A stretch of 64,000 nucleotides of DNA from the NCBI GenBank assembly GCA_963735065.1, contig CAVTJL010000004.1, positions 1,054,001 through 1,118,000 on the forward strand. Direction: 5' to 3'. Source of the stretch: CAVTJL01 sp963735065. Lineage in GTDB: Bacteria > Pseudomonadota > Alphaproteobacteria > Geminicoccales > Geminicoccaceae. Positions 23,019-31,996 of the stretch are shown one piece after another (position 1 is the stretch's first letter; the number at the start of each line of letters is the position of its first letter). A program made the translations under genes and the position numbers. Under the pieces are notes generated by a model, which was not told where the DNA came from, did no database searches, and worked only from the letters and a program-made list of their open reading frames with translations.

Positions 23019-25000
23019 GCCTTGGCCAGGGCCCCCTCGACCCGACTTCGCGCCGGTCGCGGCGCGCCCACGCGGAAGCGTCGATCGGTCAGCGACAGCA
23101 GACCGGCGAAGGCCATGATGATGGCGCCGCCCCACATCCAGACGACGAGCGGATTGCGATAGAGGCGCACGGTGTAGCCACCCGTCTTCTCCGGCTCGCC
23201 CAGAACCGCGTAGACGTCGCCCGCAGCGGTGGTGCGGATCCCCGGCTTCGTCACCGGCATGCCCTCGACCGGATAGAAGCGCTTCTCGGAATAGATGCTG
23301 CCCACGGGCTTGCCATCGTCGAGGATGGTGAAGTTCCCGCGGCGAGCGCTGTAGTCGGCGCCAGGGATCTCGGTCACGCCATCGAAGCGGACGGCGAGGC
23401 TGCCGAGCGAGGCGGTGTCGCCGGCCTTCATCACCAGGATGCGCTCGATCTGGCCGGTGGCCGTCGCGGTCATGCCGAGGATCAGGATGCCGAGCCCGAG
23501 ATGGGCGATGGCCATCGACCAGGCCGAGCGCGGCAGGCCGCGGGCGCGCCTGAGAATGCGGCTCGCAGACAGCTCGAGCAGGCCGACGCGCGAGCCCAGC
23601 TCGGTCAAGGATCCGGCGATCAGCCAGCCTGCAAGCCCGAACCCGGCGAAGGCCGCGGCCGAGCGCCTGTCGGCGAGGAGGAGCGCAACGGCGAGCACGC
23701 AGACGGCGACGGCCATGGCGACGCGCAGCTGGCGCAGCACGGCCGGCAGGTCACCCCGCTTCCAGGCCAGCATCGAGCCGACCGGCACGGCAATGAGAAG
23801 CGGTACCATCAGCGGAACGAAGGTGGCGTTGAAGAAGGGGGGCCCGACGGAGATCTTCGGGCCTCCGACCGTGTCGAGGATGAGCGGGTAGAGCGTGCCG
23901 AGCAGGACGGTCGCTGCCGCGGTCGCGAGCAGGAGATTGTTCAACAGCAATCCGCCCTCGCGGGAGATCGGCGCGAAGCTGCCGCCCCCCTGCATCGCCG
24001 GTGCCCGCCAGGCGTAGAGAACGAGCGAGCTTCCGACGGCGACGACCAGCAGGATCAGGACGAAGACGCCCCGGCGCGGGTCGACGGCGAAGGCGTGCAC
24101 GGACGTCAGGACACCCGATCGCACGAGAAAGGTGCCCAGCAGCGAGAGCGAGAAGGCAAGGATCGCCAGGAGCACGGTCCAGCTCTTCAGCGTGTCCCGC
24201 TTCTCGACCACGATCGCGGAGTGGAGCAGCGCCGTCGCGGCGAGCCACGGCATGAAGGAGGCGTTCTCGACGGGATCCCAGAACCAGAAGCCGCCCCAGC
24301 CGAGGGTGTAGTAGGACCACCAGGAGCCGAGGGCGATGCCGCAGGTCAGCGCCACCCAGGCGGCGAGCGTCCACGGACGCACCCAGCGGGCCCAGGTCGC
24401 GTCGACGCGTCCCTCGATCAGGGCCGCGATGGCGAACGAGAAGGAGGTCGAGAGGCCGACATAGCCCAGATAGAGCATCGGCGGGTGCATCGCGAGGCCG
24501 GGGTCCTGGAGCAACGGATTGAGCCCCCGACCGTCCGCCGGCACCGGCACCAGGCGGACGAAGGGGTTCGAGGTGAAGAGAATGAAGGCCAGAAAGCCCA
24601 CCCCGATCAGCCCCTGCACGGAGAGAACCCGAGCACGGAAGACGCTGGGCAGGTTGCGGCCGAAGATCGCGACGGCAGCACCGAACAGCGCCAGGATCAG
24701 CACCCAGAGAAGCAGGGACCCCTCGTGGTTGCCCCACACGCCGCTGATCTTATAGATGAGCGGCTTCGACAGGCTCGAGTTGTCGTAGACGTTGAGGACC
24801 GAGAAGTCCGAGGTCACGTAGGCGTGCATCAGCGCCAGGAAGGCCAACGCGATAAAGAGGAACTGGGCGATCGCGGCCGGACGGGCGAGCCCGATCAGCG
24901 CCTGGTCGCGCTGCGCGGCGCCGACGAGCGGCAGCGTGCCCTGGACGATCGCCAGCCCGAAGGCAAGGACGAGGGCGAAATGGCCGATCTCGACGATCAT
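23015..25000 (-). CDS. ccmF: Heme lyase CcmF
   Basis: CcmF is the large membrane heme lyase that attaches heme from CcmE to apocytochrome c. The 661-residue protein has about fifteen transmembrane segments. The tryptophan-rich heme-handling loop WWSYYTLGWGGFWFWDPVEN is at about residue 225-245, and WGNHEGSLLLWVLIL at about 80-95. The conserved start MIVEIGHFALVLAFGLA fits the ATG at 25000, which overlaps the ccmE stop by four bases; ten more upstream codons are open but unlikely. The C-terminal periplasmic domain (LAVRFDGVTEIPG, FTILDDGKPVG) is complete. Confidence 0.96.
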   Translation of the reverse strand: MIVEIGHFALVLAFGLAIVQGTLPLVGAAQRDQALIGLARPAAIAQFLFIALAFLALMHAYVTSDFSVLNVYDNSSLSKPLIYKISGVWGNHEGSLLLWVLILALFGAAVAIFGRNLPSVFRARVLSVQGLIGVGFLAFILFTSNPFVRLVPVPADGRGLNPLLQDPGLAMHPPMLYLGYVGLSTSFSFAIAALIEGRVDATWARWVRPWTLAAWVALTCGIALGSWWSYYTLGWGGFWFWDPVENASFMPWLAATALLHSAIVVEKRDTLKSWTVLLAILAFSLSLLGTFLVRSGVLTSVHAFAVDPRRGVFVLILLVVAVGSSLVLYAWRAPAMQGGGSFAPISREGGLLLNNLLLATAAATVLLGTLYPLILDTVGGPKISVGPPFFNATFVPLMVPLLIAVPVGSMLAWKRGDLPAVLRQLRVAMAVAVCVLAVALLLADRRSAAAFAGFGLAGWLIAGSLTELGSRVGLLELSASRILRRARGLPRSAWSMAIAHLGLGILILGMTATATGQIERILVMKAGDTASLGSLAVRFDGVTEIPGADYSARRGNFTILDDGKPVGSIYSEKRFYPVEGMPVTKPGIRTTAAGDVYAVLGEPEKTGGYTVRLYRNPLVVWMWGGAIIMAFAGLLSLTDRRFRVGAPRPARSRVEGALAKA

Positions 25001-25452
25001 TGGGCTGCCGTCGCCTCCCCTTCCTTCCATCGACCCGAACGCTTCAGGGCCTCGGCCACATTCTTGGGCATGTAGCGCTCATCGTGCTTGGCCAGGACCT
25101 CGCTCGCCTCGAAGACACCTTCGTGATCGACGGTCCCCTCGGCGATGATTCCCTGCCCCTCACGAAAGAGATCGGGCAGGATGCCGTGAAAGACCACCGG
25201 CACCTGATGCTTTTCGTCGGTCAGAACGAAACGGACCCGCCCGTCCGGGCCCTGCTGGACGCTGCCGGCCGCCACGAGGCCGCCGATCCGCAACTCCCTG
25301 CCCGAGCCGACCTTGCCTTCGGCAATATCGGTCGGCGAGACGAAGAAGGCGATCTTGCTCTGCAGCGCCGTCAGAACGAGGGCGGTGGCCCCACCCGACA
25401 GCAGCAGGACGAGCAGAACGAGCAGGATGCGTTGCCGTTTGCGCAGGCGCAT
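24997..25452 (-). CDS. ccmE: Heme chaperone CcmE
   Basis: CcmE binds heme covalently in the periplasm and carries it to CcmF. It has 151 residues: a basic start (MRLRKRQR), one membrane anchor (about residues 8-29), an OB-fold (YFVSPTDI-type sequence here FFVSPTDIAEG, RIGGLVAAGSVQ, VVFHGILPDLFREGQGIIAEG) and the flexible tail with the heme-binding His in VLAKHDERYMPKN (about residues 125-137). It lies 20 bases after ccmD. Confidence 0.96.
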   Translation of the reverse strand: MRLRKRQRILLVLLVLLLSGGATALVLTALQSKIAFFVSPTDIAEGKVGSGRELRIGGLVAAGSVQQGPDGRVRFVLTDEKHQVPVVFHGILPDLFREGQGIIAEGTVDHEGVFEASEVLAKHDERYMPKNVAEALKRSGRWKEGEATAAQ

Positions 25453-25472
25453 GGGAGTGCTTGCTGCCGATC

Positions 25473-25763
25473 CTAGCCTTCTGGGTGCCCGCTCACGGGG
25501 CCGGCACGCCGGCCCCCGGCCTGCATGTCGCCCTCCCGGCGGGCGACAATCGGACGGGCCCTCCGCGGCCGAGCCACGCGCAACTGATCCTTCACCAGCT
25601 CAAGCTCCGCCACACGCTTGCGCGCCAGCCGCCAGCTCTGCCACATAAGGCCGCCGAGGACGACGAGAGTGAAGCCGTACGCCGCCCAGACATAGGCGCC
25701 GTATCCTCCCATCTCCAGAAAATGCTCCACCCCTGCCTTCCCGAGGGTCACATGATCCGCCAT
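25473..25763 (-). CDS. ccmD: Heme exporter protein CcmD, with a long C-terminal tail
   Basis: CcmD is a small membrane protein that helps release holo-CcmE from the CcmABC complex. It is recognised by the start MADHVTLGKAGVEHFLEMGGYG, then AYVWAAYGFTLVVLGGLMWQ (the single membrane helix) and a basic stretch WRLARKRVAELE. The usual length is about 45-70 residues. Here the frame runs to 96, adding an Arg/Gly-rich tail (ARPRRARPIVARREGDMQAG) of doubtful function. It is the first gene of the ccmDEFGHI run. ccmABC are not in the window. Confidence 0.88.
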   Translation of the reverse strand: MADHVTLGKAGVEHFLEMGGYGAYVWAAYGFTLVVLGGLMWQSWRLARKRVAELELVKDQLRVARPRRARPIVARREGDMQAGGRRAGPVSGHPEG

Positions 25764-25861
25764 TCGCTGGAGAGGATACACTCTGCCCCTCCGTATACAA
25801 AGGCACCCGTCGTGCGACCGGCTGGCGCGTCGGTGGGCGTTCTGATGGCGCCGCTGCTCAG

Positions 25862-28609
25862 ATGGGACCCGCGATGGCCGTAGCCAGCCTCGAGCAGATC
25901 GTGGATGCGCCAGCTGTCCGGGCAGGGCTGGCCGAGAAGACCGCTGTTGGTCCCGAGCAGGGACAAGGTCTGCTGGCCGACATGCGAGGCAGCCTCAGCC
26001 AGGGGCGCCAGGCCATCCAGCGCTACTTCGAGGCCGGAGGGAACGCCGAGGTCGTCCATCACGAGCTGGCGAGGCAGATGGATGCCATCCTGCAGGGCGC
26101 GCTCGACTATGCCGACCGGCGGCTCTTCCACCGCGCCAATCCGACGACCGGCGAGCAGATCGCGGTGGCGGCGGTCGGCGGCTACGGCCGGGGCGAGCTG
26201 GCGCCGGGCTCGGACATCGATCTCCTCTTCCTGCACCACTACAAGCGAACTCCCTATGTCGAGCAGATGGCCGAGTTTCTCGTCTATCGCCTTTGGGACC
26301 TCGGGCTCAAGGTCGGCCAATCGGCCCGCTCGGTGCAAGAGTGCATCAAGCTGTCGAAAGAGGATCTCTCCGTTCGCACGGCACTCCTGGAGGCGCGCTT
26401 CCTTTGGGGCGATGAGCGGCTCTTCGACGAGCTGACGAGGGCCTACCAACGCGAGATCGTCGAGGATCATGGTGCCGACTTCATCGAGGCGAAGCTCGCG
26501 GAGCGCGACCAGCGGCACCAGCGGGTAGGCGACTCGCGCTTTCTGCTCGAGCCGAACATCAAGGAGGGCAAAGGCGGGCTCCGTGACCTCCACACCTTGT
26601 TGTGGATCGGCGAGTTCCTCTTCGGCGTGAAGGAGCCGGCCGAGCTCGTGCAGCACGGTGTCCTGAGCCGCCAGGCCCTCAAGACCTTCCAGACGTCGCG
26701 CCGCTTTCTATGGACCGTGCGCTGCCACCTCCACTACCACACCGGTCGCGCCGAGGAGCGCCTGACCTTCGACCTGCAGCCCGAGATCGCGCGCCGCATG
26801 GGCTATCGCGATCGGCCGCGCTCGCTCGGCGTCGAGCGCTTCATGAAGCGCTACTATCTGGCCGCCAAGGACGTCGGCGCGCTGACGCGGATCGTGTGCG
26901 CCGCTCTGGAAGATCAGGCCCGCCGCAAGCCGCGCTTCGGCCTCAGGCGGTTCGGCTTCGGCCGACGCCGGATCAACGGGTTCGTCATCCAGGGCGACCG
27001 GGTGGATCTCGGCGAGCGCGACCTCTTCGAGCGCCGGCCGTTGGCCATGCTCGAGCTGTTCCATATCGCCCAGGAGCGCAGCCTCGACATCCATCCCGCC
27101 GCGCTGACAGCGCTCACGCAGAACATCAGGCGCATCGACAACACGCTTCGCGCCGATCCCGAGGCCAACCACCTGTTCCTCGAGATGCTCTGCTCGAAGC
27201 ACGATCCGGCGCTCACCTTGACCCGGATGAGCGAGGCCGGGGTGCTGGGGCGCTTCGTGCCGGACTTCCGCCGCATCGTCGCGTTGATGCAGCACAACCT
27301 CTATCACATCTTCACGGTGGACGAGCACACCATCCGGGCGATCGAGGGCCTGTCGCACATCGAGCAGGGCAAGCTCCTGCCGGAGCTGCCGCTCGCGACC
27401 GAGATCATGCCCAAGATCCTCTCGCGCCGGGAGCTGTTCCTCGCCACCTTCTTCCACGACATCGGCAAGGGTCGCGGTGGCGATCACAGCATCGTGGGCG
27501 CCGCGATCGCGCGACGCTTCTGCCGACGTCTGGCGCTCGATGAGGCGTCGGTCGAGACGGTCGGCTGGCTGGTCGAGCATCACCTCGACATGAGCAGCTT
27601 CGCCTTCAAGCGCGACAGCGAGGACCCCAAGACGATCCAGGACTTCGTGGCCCTCGTTCAGTCGCCCGAGCGGCTGCGGCTGCTCCTGGTGCTCACCGTG
27701 GCGGACATCAGGGCCGTCGGCCCCAACGTCTGGAACGGCTGGAAGGGCCAGCTGCTGCGCGAGCTCTACTACGAGACGGCGGCCACCATGGCCGGCGGCG
27801 ACTTGGGGGGCCGGCGGACGGCGCGCGTCGAGGAGGCCAAGGCGGCGGTGGCGGCGGCGCTCGGCGCCCGGGGCAAGGAGGCCTGGCCACAGCCGGCGAT
27901 CGACGCCTATCTCGGCCGCCATGACCAACGCTACTGGCTGCGCTTCCCGCCGGAGGAGCTCGTCCGCCAGGCCCGCCTGATCGGCGAGGCCGACAGGAAG
28001 CAGGCGCCCCTCACCCTCGACTTCAGGGTCGATCCCTTCCGGGCGCGCACCGAGATCCTCCTCTATGCCGCGGACCATCCCGGCCTCTTCATGAAGGTCG
28101 CGGGCGCGCTGGCGCTCTCGGGCGTCAGCATCGTCGATGCGCACATCTTCACGACGGCCGACGGGATGGCGCTCGACGTGCTGGGCGGCCAGGATGCCAA
28201 TGGCGGCTCCGCCGTCGACGACCCCGAGCGGCTGGCCCGGATCAGACGCAACATCGAGAAGGCGCTGGCGGGCGAGGTCTGGCTCGAGCGGGCGCTGGCC
28301 GGGCGGCGCGCGGTGTCGCATCGCACCGACGTCTTTCGCGTCGAGCCGCGCGTCCTCGTCGACAACACGGCCAGCCGGACCCACAGCGTCATCGAGGTCA
28401 ACGGTCGCGACCGAGCCGGCCTTCTGTTCGACGTCGCCAAGACGCTGAAGGATCTGGGCCTCGTCATCAACAGCGCCCACATCAGCACCTATGGCGAGCG
28501 CGTGGTCGACGTCTTCTACGTGAAGGACGTCTTCGGCCTGAAGCTGGCTCAAAAGAGCAAGCTCGCGAAGGTCCAAAAGGGCCTGCTCGACGCCCTCCGG
28601 GCGACCTGA
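25862..28609 (+). CDS. glnD: Bifunctional uridylyltransferase/uridylyl-removing enzyme GlnD
   Basis: GlnD senses glutamine and adds or removes UMP on PII proteins, setting the nitrogen response. The 915-residue length is normal. The nucleotidyltransferase site is GGYGRGELAPGSDIDLLFLH (about residues 104-123, with the GS...DxD pattern). After a helical middle domain comes the HD hydrolase domain with FFHDIGKGRGGDHS (about 530-543). Two C-terminal ACT domains follow (TEILLYAADHPGLFMKVAGA, about 730, and SVIEVNGRDRAGLLFDVAKT, about 842), the glutamine-binding sites. Two ATG codons (25862, 25874) are possible starts. The gene is divergent from ccmD. Confidence 0.96.
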   Translation: MGPAMAVASLEQIVDAPAVRAGLAEKTAVGPEQGQGLLADMRGSLSQGRQAIQRYFEAGGNAEVVHHELARQMDAILQGALDYADRRLFHRANPTTGEQIAVAAVGGYGRGELAPGSDIDLLFLHHYKRTPYVEQMAEFLVYRLWDLGLKVGQSARSVQECIKLSKEDLSVRTALLEARFLWGDERLFDELTRAYQREIVEDHGADFIEAKLAERDQRHQRVGDSRFLLEPNIKEGKGGLRDLHTLLWIGEFLFGVKEPAELVQHGVLSRQALKTFQTSRRFLWTVRCHLHYHTGRAEERLTFDLQPEIARRMGYRDRPRSLGVERFMKRYYLAAKDVGALTRIVCAALEDQARRKPRFGLRRFGFGRRRINGFVIQGDRVDLGERDLFERRPLAMLELFHIAQERSLDIHPAALTALTQNIRRIDNTLRADPEANHLFLEMLCSKHDPALTLTRMSEAGVLGRFVPDFRRIVALMQHNLYHIFTVDEHTIRAIEGLSHIEQGKLLPELPLATEIMPKILSRRELFLATFFHDIGKGRGGDHSIVGAAIARRFCRRLALDEASVETVGWLVEHHLDMSSFAFKRDSEDPKTIQDFVALVQSPERLRLLLVLTVADIRAVGPNVWNGWKGQLLRELYYETAATMAGGDLGGRRTARVEEAKAAVAAALGARGKEAWPQPAIDAYLGRHDQRYWLRFPPEELVRQARLIGEADRKQAPLTLDFRVDPFRARTEILLYAADHPGLFMKVAGALALSGVSIVDAHIFTTADGMALDVLGGQDANGGSAVDDPERLARIRRNIEKALAGEVWLERALAGRRAVSHRTDVFRVEPRVLVDNTASRTHSVIEVNGRDRAGLLFDVAKTLKDLGLVINSAHISTYGERVVDVFYVKDVFGLKLAQKSKLAKVQKGLLDALRAT

Positions 28610-28622
28610 CGGTCGGCCGCCC

Positions 28623-30155
28623 TTGAGCCTGGTCCGCGCCGCCGCGACCGTCGGGTCCCTTACGCTCCTCTCGCGTCTCCTGGGCTTCGTGCGCGACCTG
28701 ATGATCGCGGCGATCCTCGGGGCGAGCGGCGCCGCCGACGCGTTCTTCGTGAGCTTCAAGCTCGCGAACCTGCTGCGCCGCCTGTTCGCCGAGGGCGCCT
28801 TCAATGCCGGCTTCGTGCCCCTCTTCGCGCGAACCCTCGAGGGCGAGGGAGAGGCCAGCGCCAAGAGCTTTGCCGAGGCGGCGCTCTCCTGGATGACCGC
28901 GGTGCTGCTCGTGGTGGTGCTCCTGGCCGAGATGGCCATGCCCTGGCTCGTGCGCATCCTGGCCTCGGGCTTCCCGCCCGGCGGCGACCGCTTCCTGCTG
29001 GCGGTCGAGCTGTCGCGGATCACCTTCCCCTATCTGCTCTTCATCTCGCTCGCCGCCTTGTTCTCGGGCGTGCTGAACGCGCGGGGGCGCTTCGCCGCCG
29101 CCGCGGCGGCGCCGGTCGCCCTCAACATCGTCCTGATAGCAGCGCTGCTGCTGGCGCTCCGGGACTCGCGGGCGCCGGCGCATGTGCTGGCCTGGGGCGT
29201 CGCGGCGGCGGGCGTGGTCCAGCTCGCCCTCGTCGCCGGCGCCGCCTACCGCGACGGCTTCGGCCTGCGGCTCCGCGCCCTGCCGAGGGACCCGCGGCTG
29301 GGCCGGCTCTTCCGGCTGATCCTGCCGGGCGCGGTCGGCGCGGGCGTCTACCAGATCAATCTCGTCGTCGACACCTGGTTCGCCTCGCACCTGCCAGCGG
29401 GCGCGGTCTCCTACCTCTTCTACGCCGACCGCCTCAACCAGCTGCCCCTGGGCCTGATCGGCGTGGCCTTGAGCACGGCGCTCCTTCCGGCCATGAGCCG
29501 GCAGATCAGGAGCGGCGATGTGGCCGCGGCCCAGCGTTGGCAGAACAGGGCCATCGAGCTGGGCCTCCTGCTGACGCTGCCCGCCGCGGCGGCGCTTGTC
29601 ACCATCGCCGGCCCGATCATCCATGTGCTGTTCCAGCGCGGCGCCTTCGACGCGCATGCGGCCGCGGCCACCGCCGGTGCTCTCGCCGCCTTCTCGGTCG
29701 GCCTGCCGGCCTATGTGCTCATCAAGGTCCTGGCACCGGCCTTCTTCGCGCGCGAGGACACGCGAACGCCTGTCATCGTGGCGGCCGTGTGCCTGGTCTT
29801 CAACGTCCTCCTGATCCTCCTCCTGATCGGCCAGCTCGCCCATGTGGGCATCGCCCTCGCCACAGCGCTCGCCAACTGGCTCAACGCCACGATCCTGATC
29901 CTGCTGCTGTGGCGCCGCCGCTATTTCCAGCCGGACCGAAGATTGCTGCGCCGTCTGCCGAGGATGCTCGTCGCCACCGCCATCATGGCCGCGGCACTGG
30001 TCGTGCTGCCGGGCCTGCTCGCCGCGTGGCCGTCGATCGTGCGGCTGGCCGCCGTGATCGTCGCTGCCGGCGCCCTCTTCGTGCTGGCGGCCCAGCTCCT
30101 GGGGGCCACGGACCTGCGCGAGCTTGCAAGGGAGCTGCGGCCGCCCCGGGCTTGA
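28623..30155 (+). CDS. murJ: Lipid II flippase MurJ (MviN)
   Basis: MurJ moves lipid II across the inner membrane for peptidoglycan synthesis. The protein has 510 residues and about fourteen transmembrane segments. The N-terminus SLVRAAATVGSLTLLSRLLG then FVRDLMIAAILG is typical, with the conserved Arg residues, and AFFVSFKLANLLRRLFAEGA then FNAGFVPLF follows directly. The start is a TTG (28623), 13 bases after the glnD stop; it gives the exact N-terminus expected. The glnD-murJ-trpS order is common in alphaproteobacteria. Confidence 0.96.
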   Translation: MSLVRAAATVGSLTLLSRLLGFVRDLMIAAILGASGAADAFFVSFKLANLLRRLFAEGAFNAGFVPLFARTLEGEGEASAKSFAEAALSWMTAVLLVVVLLAEMAMPWLVRILASGFPPGGDRFLLAVELSRITFPYLLFISLAALFSGVLNARGRFAAAAAAPVALNIVLIAALLLALRDSRAPAHVLAWGVAAAGVVQLALVAGAAYRDGFGLRLRALPRDPRLGRLFRLILPGAVGAGVYQINLVVDTWFASHLPAGAVSYLFYADRLNQLPLGLIGVALSTALLPAMSRQIRSGDVAAAQRWQNRAIELGLLLTLPAAAALVTIAGPIIHVLFQRGAFDAHAAAATAGALAAFSVGLPAYVLIKVLAPAFFAREDTRTPVIVAAVCLVFNVLLILLLIGQLAHVGIALATALANWLNATILILLLWRRRYFQPDRRLLRRLPRMLVATAIMAAALVVLPGLLAAWPSIVRLAAVIVAAGALFVLAAQLLGATDLRELARELRPPRA

Positions 30156-30215
30156 CGGCGCCGCGCCACACGTGGTCCTAGAGCGCCCACCTCGAGATCA
30201 CTCGAAAGACGACGC

Positions 30216-31211
30216 ATGAAGGGCCTGATCTTCTCCGGCATCCAGCCGACCGGCGATCTCCACCTGGGCAACTATCTGGGGGCGATCCGCAACTGGGTGG
30301 CCCTGCAGAACGAGTACGACTGCATCTATTGCGTCGTCGACCAGCACGCCATCACCATCCCGCAGAAGCCGGATGAGCTGCGTGCGCACAGTCGCGAGGT
30401 GGCGGCGGCCCTTCTCGCCTGTGGCATCGATGCCGAGCGCTCCATCCTCTTCGTCCAGAGCAACGTGGCGGCGCACGCCCAGCTCGCCTGGGTGTTCAAT
30501 TGCCATACGCCGCTGGGTTGGCTCAACCGCATGACCCAGTTCAAGGACAAGGCGGGCAAGCATCGCGACCAGGCGATGGCCGGGCTCTACACCTACCCCG
30601 TCCTGATGGCGGCCGACATCCTGGCGTACCGGGCCACCCACGTGCCCGTGGGCGAGGATCAAAAGCAGCATCTCGAGCTGTCCCGCGACATCGCCGGCGC
30701 CTTCAACCGTTACTACGATACCGACTTCTTCCCGCTGCCCGAGCCCTTGATCCTCGGCGAGGCGACCCGCGTGATGTCGCTTCGTGACGGCACCAAGAAG
30801 ATGAGCAAGTCCGATGCCTCGGACATGTCGCGCATCAACCTCACCGATACGGCCGACGACATCTCGAGCAAGATCAGGAAAGCGAAGTCCGACAGCATCG
30901 AGGGCGTCAGCTACGATCCCTCGACCCGGCCGGAGGCCTCGAACCTGCTCACCATCTATGCCGCGCTGGCGGGGCGGCCGCGCGCCGAGATCGAGCTCGA
31001 GTTCGCGGCCGCGCAGTTCTCCACCTTCAAGGCGCGGCTGGCCGATCTCGCCGTGGAGCGGCTGGCGCCGATCGCCTCCGAGATGAGGCGGCTGCTGGCC
31101 GATCCCGGCCACATCGATCGCGTGCTCCGCGACGGCGCGGCGCGGGCCGCCGCGATGGCCGAGGCGGTGTTGGACGAGACCTACCGCACGGTGGGCTTCT
31201 TGAAGCCGTGA
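30216..31211 (+). CDS. trpS: Tryptophanyl-tRNA synthetase
   Basis: TrpS charges tRNA-Trp. The 331-residue protein is a compact class I synthetase. The HIGH-type motif appears as PTGDLHLGNYLGAIRNW (residues about 9-25), and the KMSKS loop as KKMSKSDASDMSRIN (about 194-208). AYRATHVPVGEDQKQHLELS and the C-terminal helical domain are also seen. It lies 60 bases after murJ, and the start ATG has GAAAGACG upstream as a weak ribosome site. Confidence 0.97.
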   Translation: MKGLIFSGIQPTGDLHLGNYLGAIRNWVALQNEYDCIYCVVDQHAITIPQKPDELRAHSREVAAALLACGIDAERSILFVQSNVAAHAQLAWVFNCHTPLGWLNRMTQFKDKAGKHRDQAMAGLYTYPVLMAADILAYRATHVPVGEDQKQHLELSRDIAGAFNRYYDTDFFPLPEPLILGEATRVMSLRDGTKKMSKSDASDMSRINLTDTADDISSKIRKAKSDSIEGVSYDPSTRPEASNLLTIYAALAGRPRAEIELEFAAAQFSTFKARLADLAVERLAPIASEMRRLLADPGHIDRVLRDGAARAAAMAEAVLDETYRTVGFLKP

Positions 31212-31352
31212 GCCCACCGGCCGCGCCGAGGGCGCAGCCCCATGCCCCGGCACGCCGGTGCCCGCTCTGGACAGGTCGGCTCATGCATCCCATCTGCCAG
31301 CGGTGGCTTTCCTCTTGCCGGCCCGGTGGGCAGAGCTAAGAGTAAGCGAACA

Positions 31353-31366
31353 GTGTCTCGAGACAC
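31353..31366. promoter_or_regulatory. Perfect 14-bp palindrome upstream of the Nfu gene, candidate operator
   Basis: GTGTCTCGAGACAC is a perfect palindrome centred 65 bases before the start of the Fe-S scaffold gene. A weak sigma-70-like pair (TTGCCG at 31315, TAAGAG at 31337, spacing 16) would place it just after the transcription start, a usual repressor position. It does not match the Irr, RirA or IscR consensus that I know. Confidence 0.4.
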
Positions 31367-31423
31367 CCGCCTTTGCCCGCCTCGCCTTTGTGTCGATGGG
31401 TGGAGAGCGTTGGGAGCAGATCG

Positions 31424-31981
31424 ATGTTCATCCAGACCGAGCCTACACCCAACCCGGCAACAATGAAGTTCCTTCCCGGCCGGGCGGTCATGACAGAAGG
31501 TGTGGCCGAGTTCACGGATCCCGAGGCCGCGCGCGAAGCTTCGCCCTTGGCGCGTCGCGTCTTCGGCTGCGATGGTGTCAGCGGCGTCTACCTGGGTGGT
31601 GATTTCGTCAGCGTGACGAAGGCCGACTCGGTGGACTGGTATATCCTCAAGCCGGCCGTGCTCGGCGCCGTCATGGAGCACTTCATGTCCGGCGACCCGG
31701 TGGTGACGCCGGGAGCGGCGTTGCCCGAGGCCTCCGCGAACGAGGAGGCGGACCCGGTTATCCGCGTCATCAAGGAGCTGATCGACAGCCGGGTGCGTCC
31801 GGCCGTCGCACGGGACGGCGGCGACATCAAGTTTCACGGCTACGATCACGGCATTGTCTATCTGCAGATGCACGGCGCCTGCTCGGGATGCCCGAGCTCG
31901 ATCATGACGCTCAAGAACGGCATCGAGAACCTCCTCAAATACTACGTTCCCGAGGTGGTCGAGGTCCGCGCTCTCAGCTGA
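31424..31981 (+). CDS. NfuA/NifU-like Fe-S cluster scaffold or carrier protein
   Basis: This protein carries and delivers Fe-S clusters. It has 185 residues. The N-terminal Nfu-N domain reads TEPTPNPATMKFLPGRAV (residues about 4-21) and RVFGCDGVSGVYLGGDFVSV. The C-terminal NifU-like domain begins near residue 108 (VIRVIKELIDSRVRPAVARD then GGDIKFHGY) and carries the cluster-binding CxxC in MHGACSGCPSSIMTLKNGIE (about 146-165). The ATG at 31424 is chosen because family members begin MFIQTEPTPNP. tsaB follows after 15 bases. Confidence 0.94.
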   Translation: MFIQTEPTPNPATMKFLPGRAVMTEGVAEFTDPEAAREASPLARRVFGCDGVSGVYLGGDFVSVTKADSVDWYILKPAVLGAVMEHFMSGDPVVTPGAALPEASANEEADPVIRVIKELIDSRVRPAVARDGGDIKFHGYDHGIVYLQMHGACSGCPSSIMTLKNGIENLLKYYVPEVVEVRALS

Positions 31982-31996
31982 CGCCGGAAGGCAACG

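Noticed and set aside
26708..29023. Long minus-strand open frame (771 codons) opposite glnD
   Set aside because: It is a shadow frame in GC-rich DNA; the plus strand encodes full-length GlnD with all domains.
31212..31423. A small gene between trpS and nfu
   Set aside because: Short open frames exist, but none has a ribosome site or coding-like composition; the segment reads as a promoter region.
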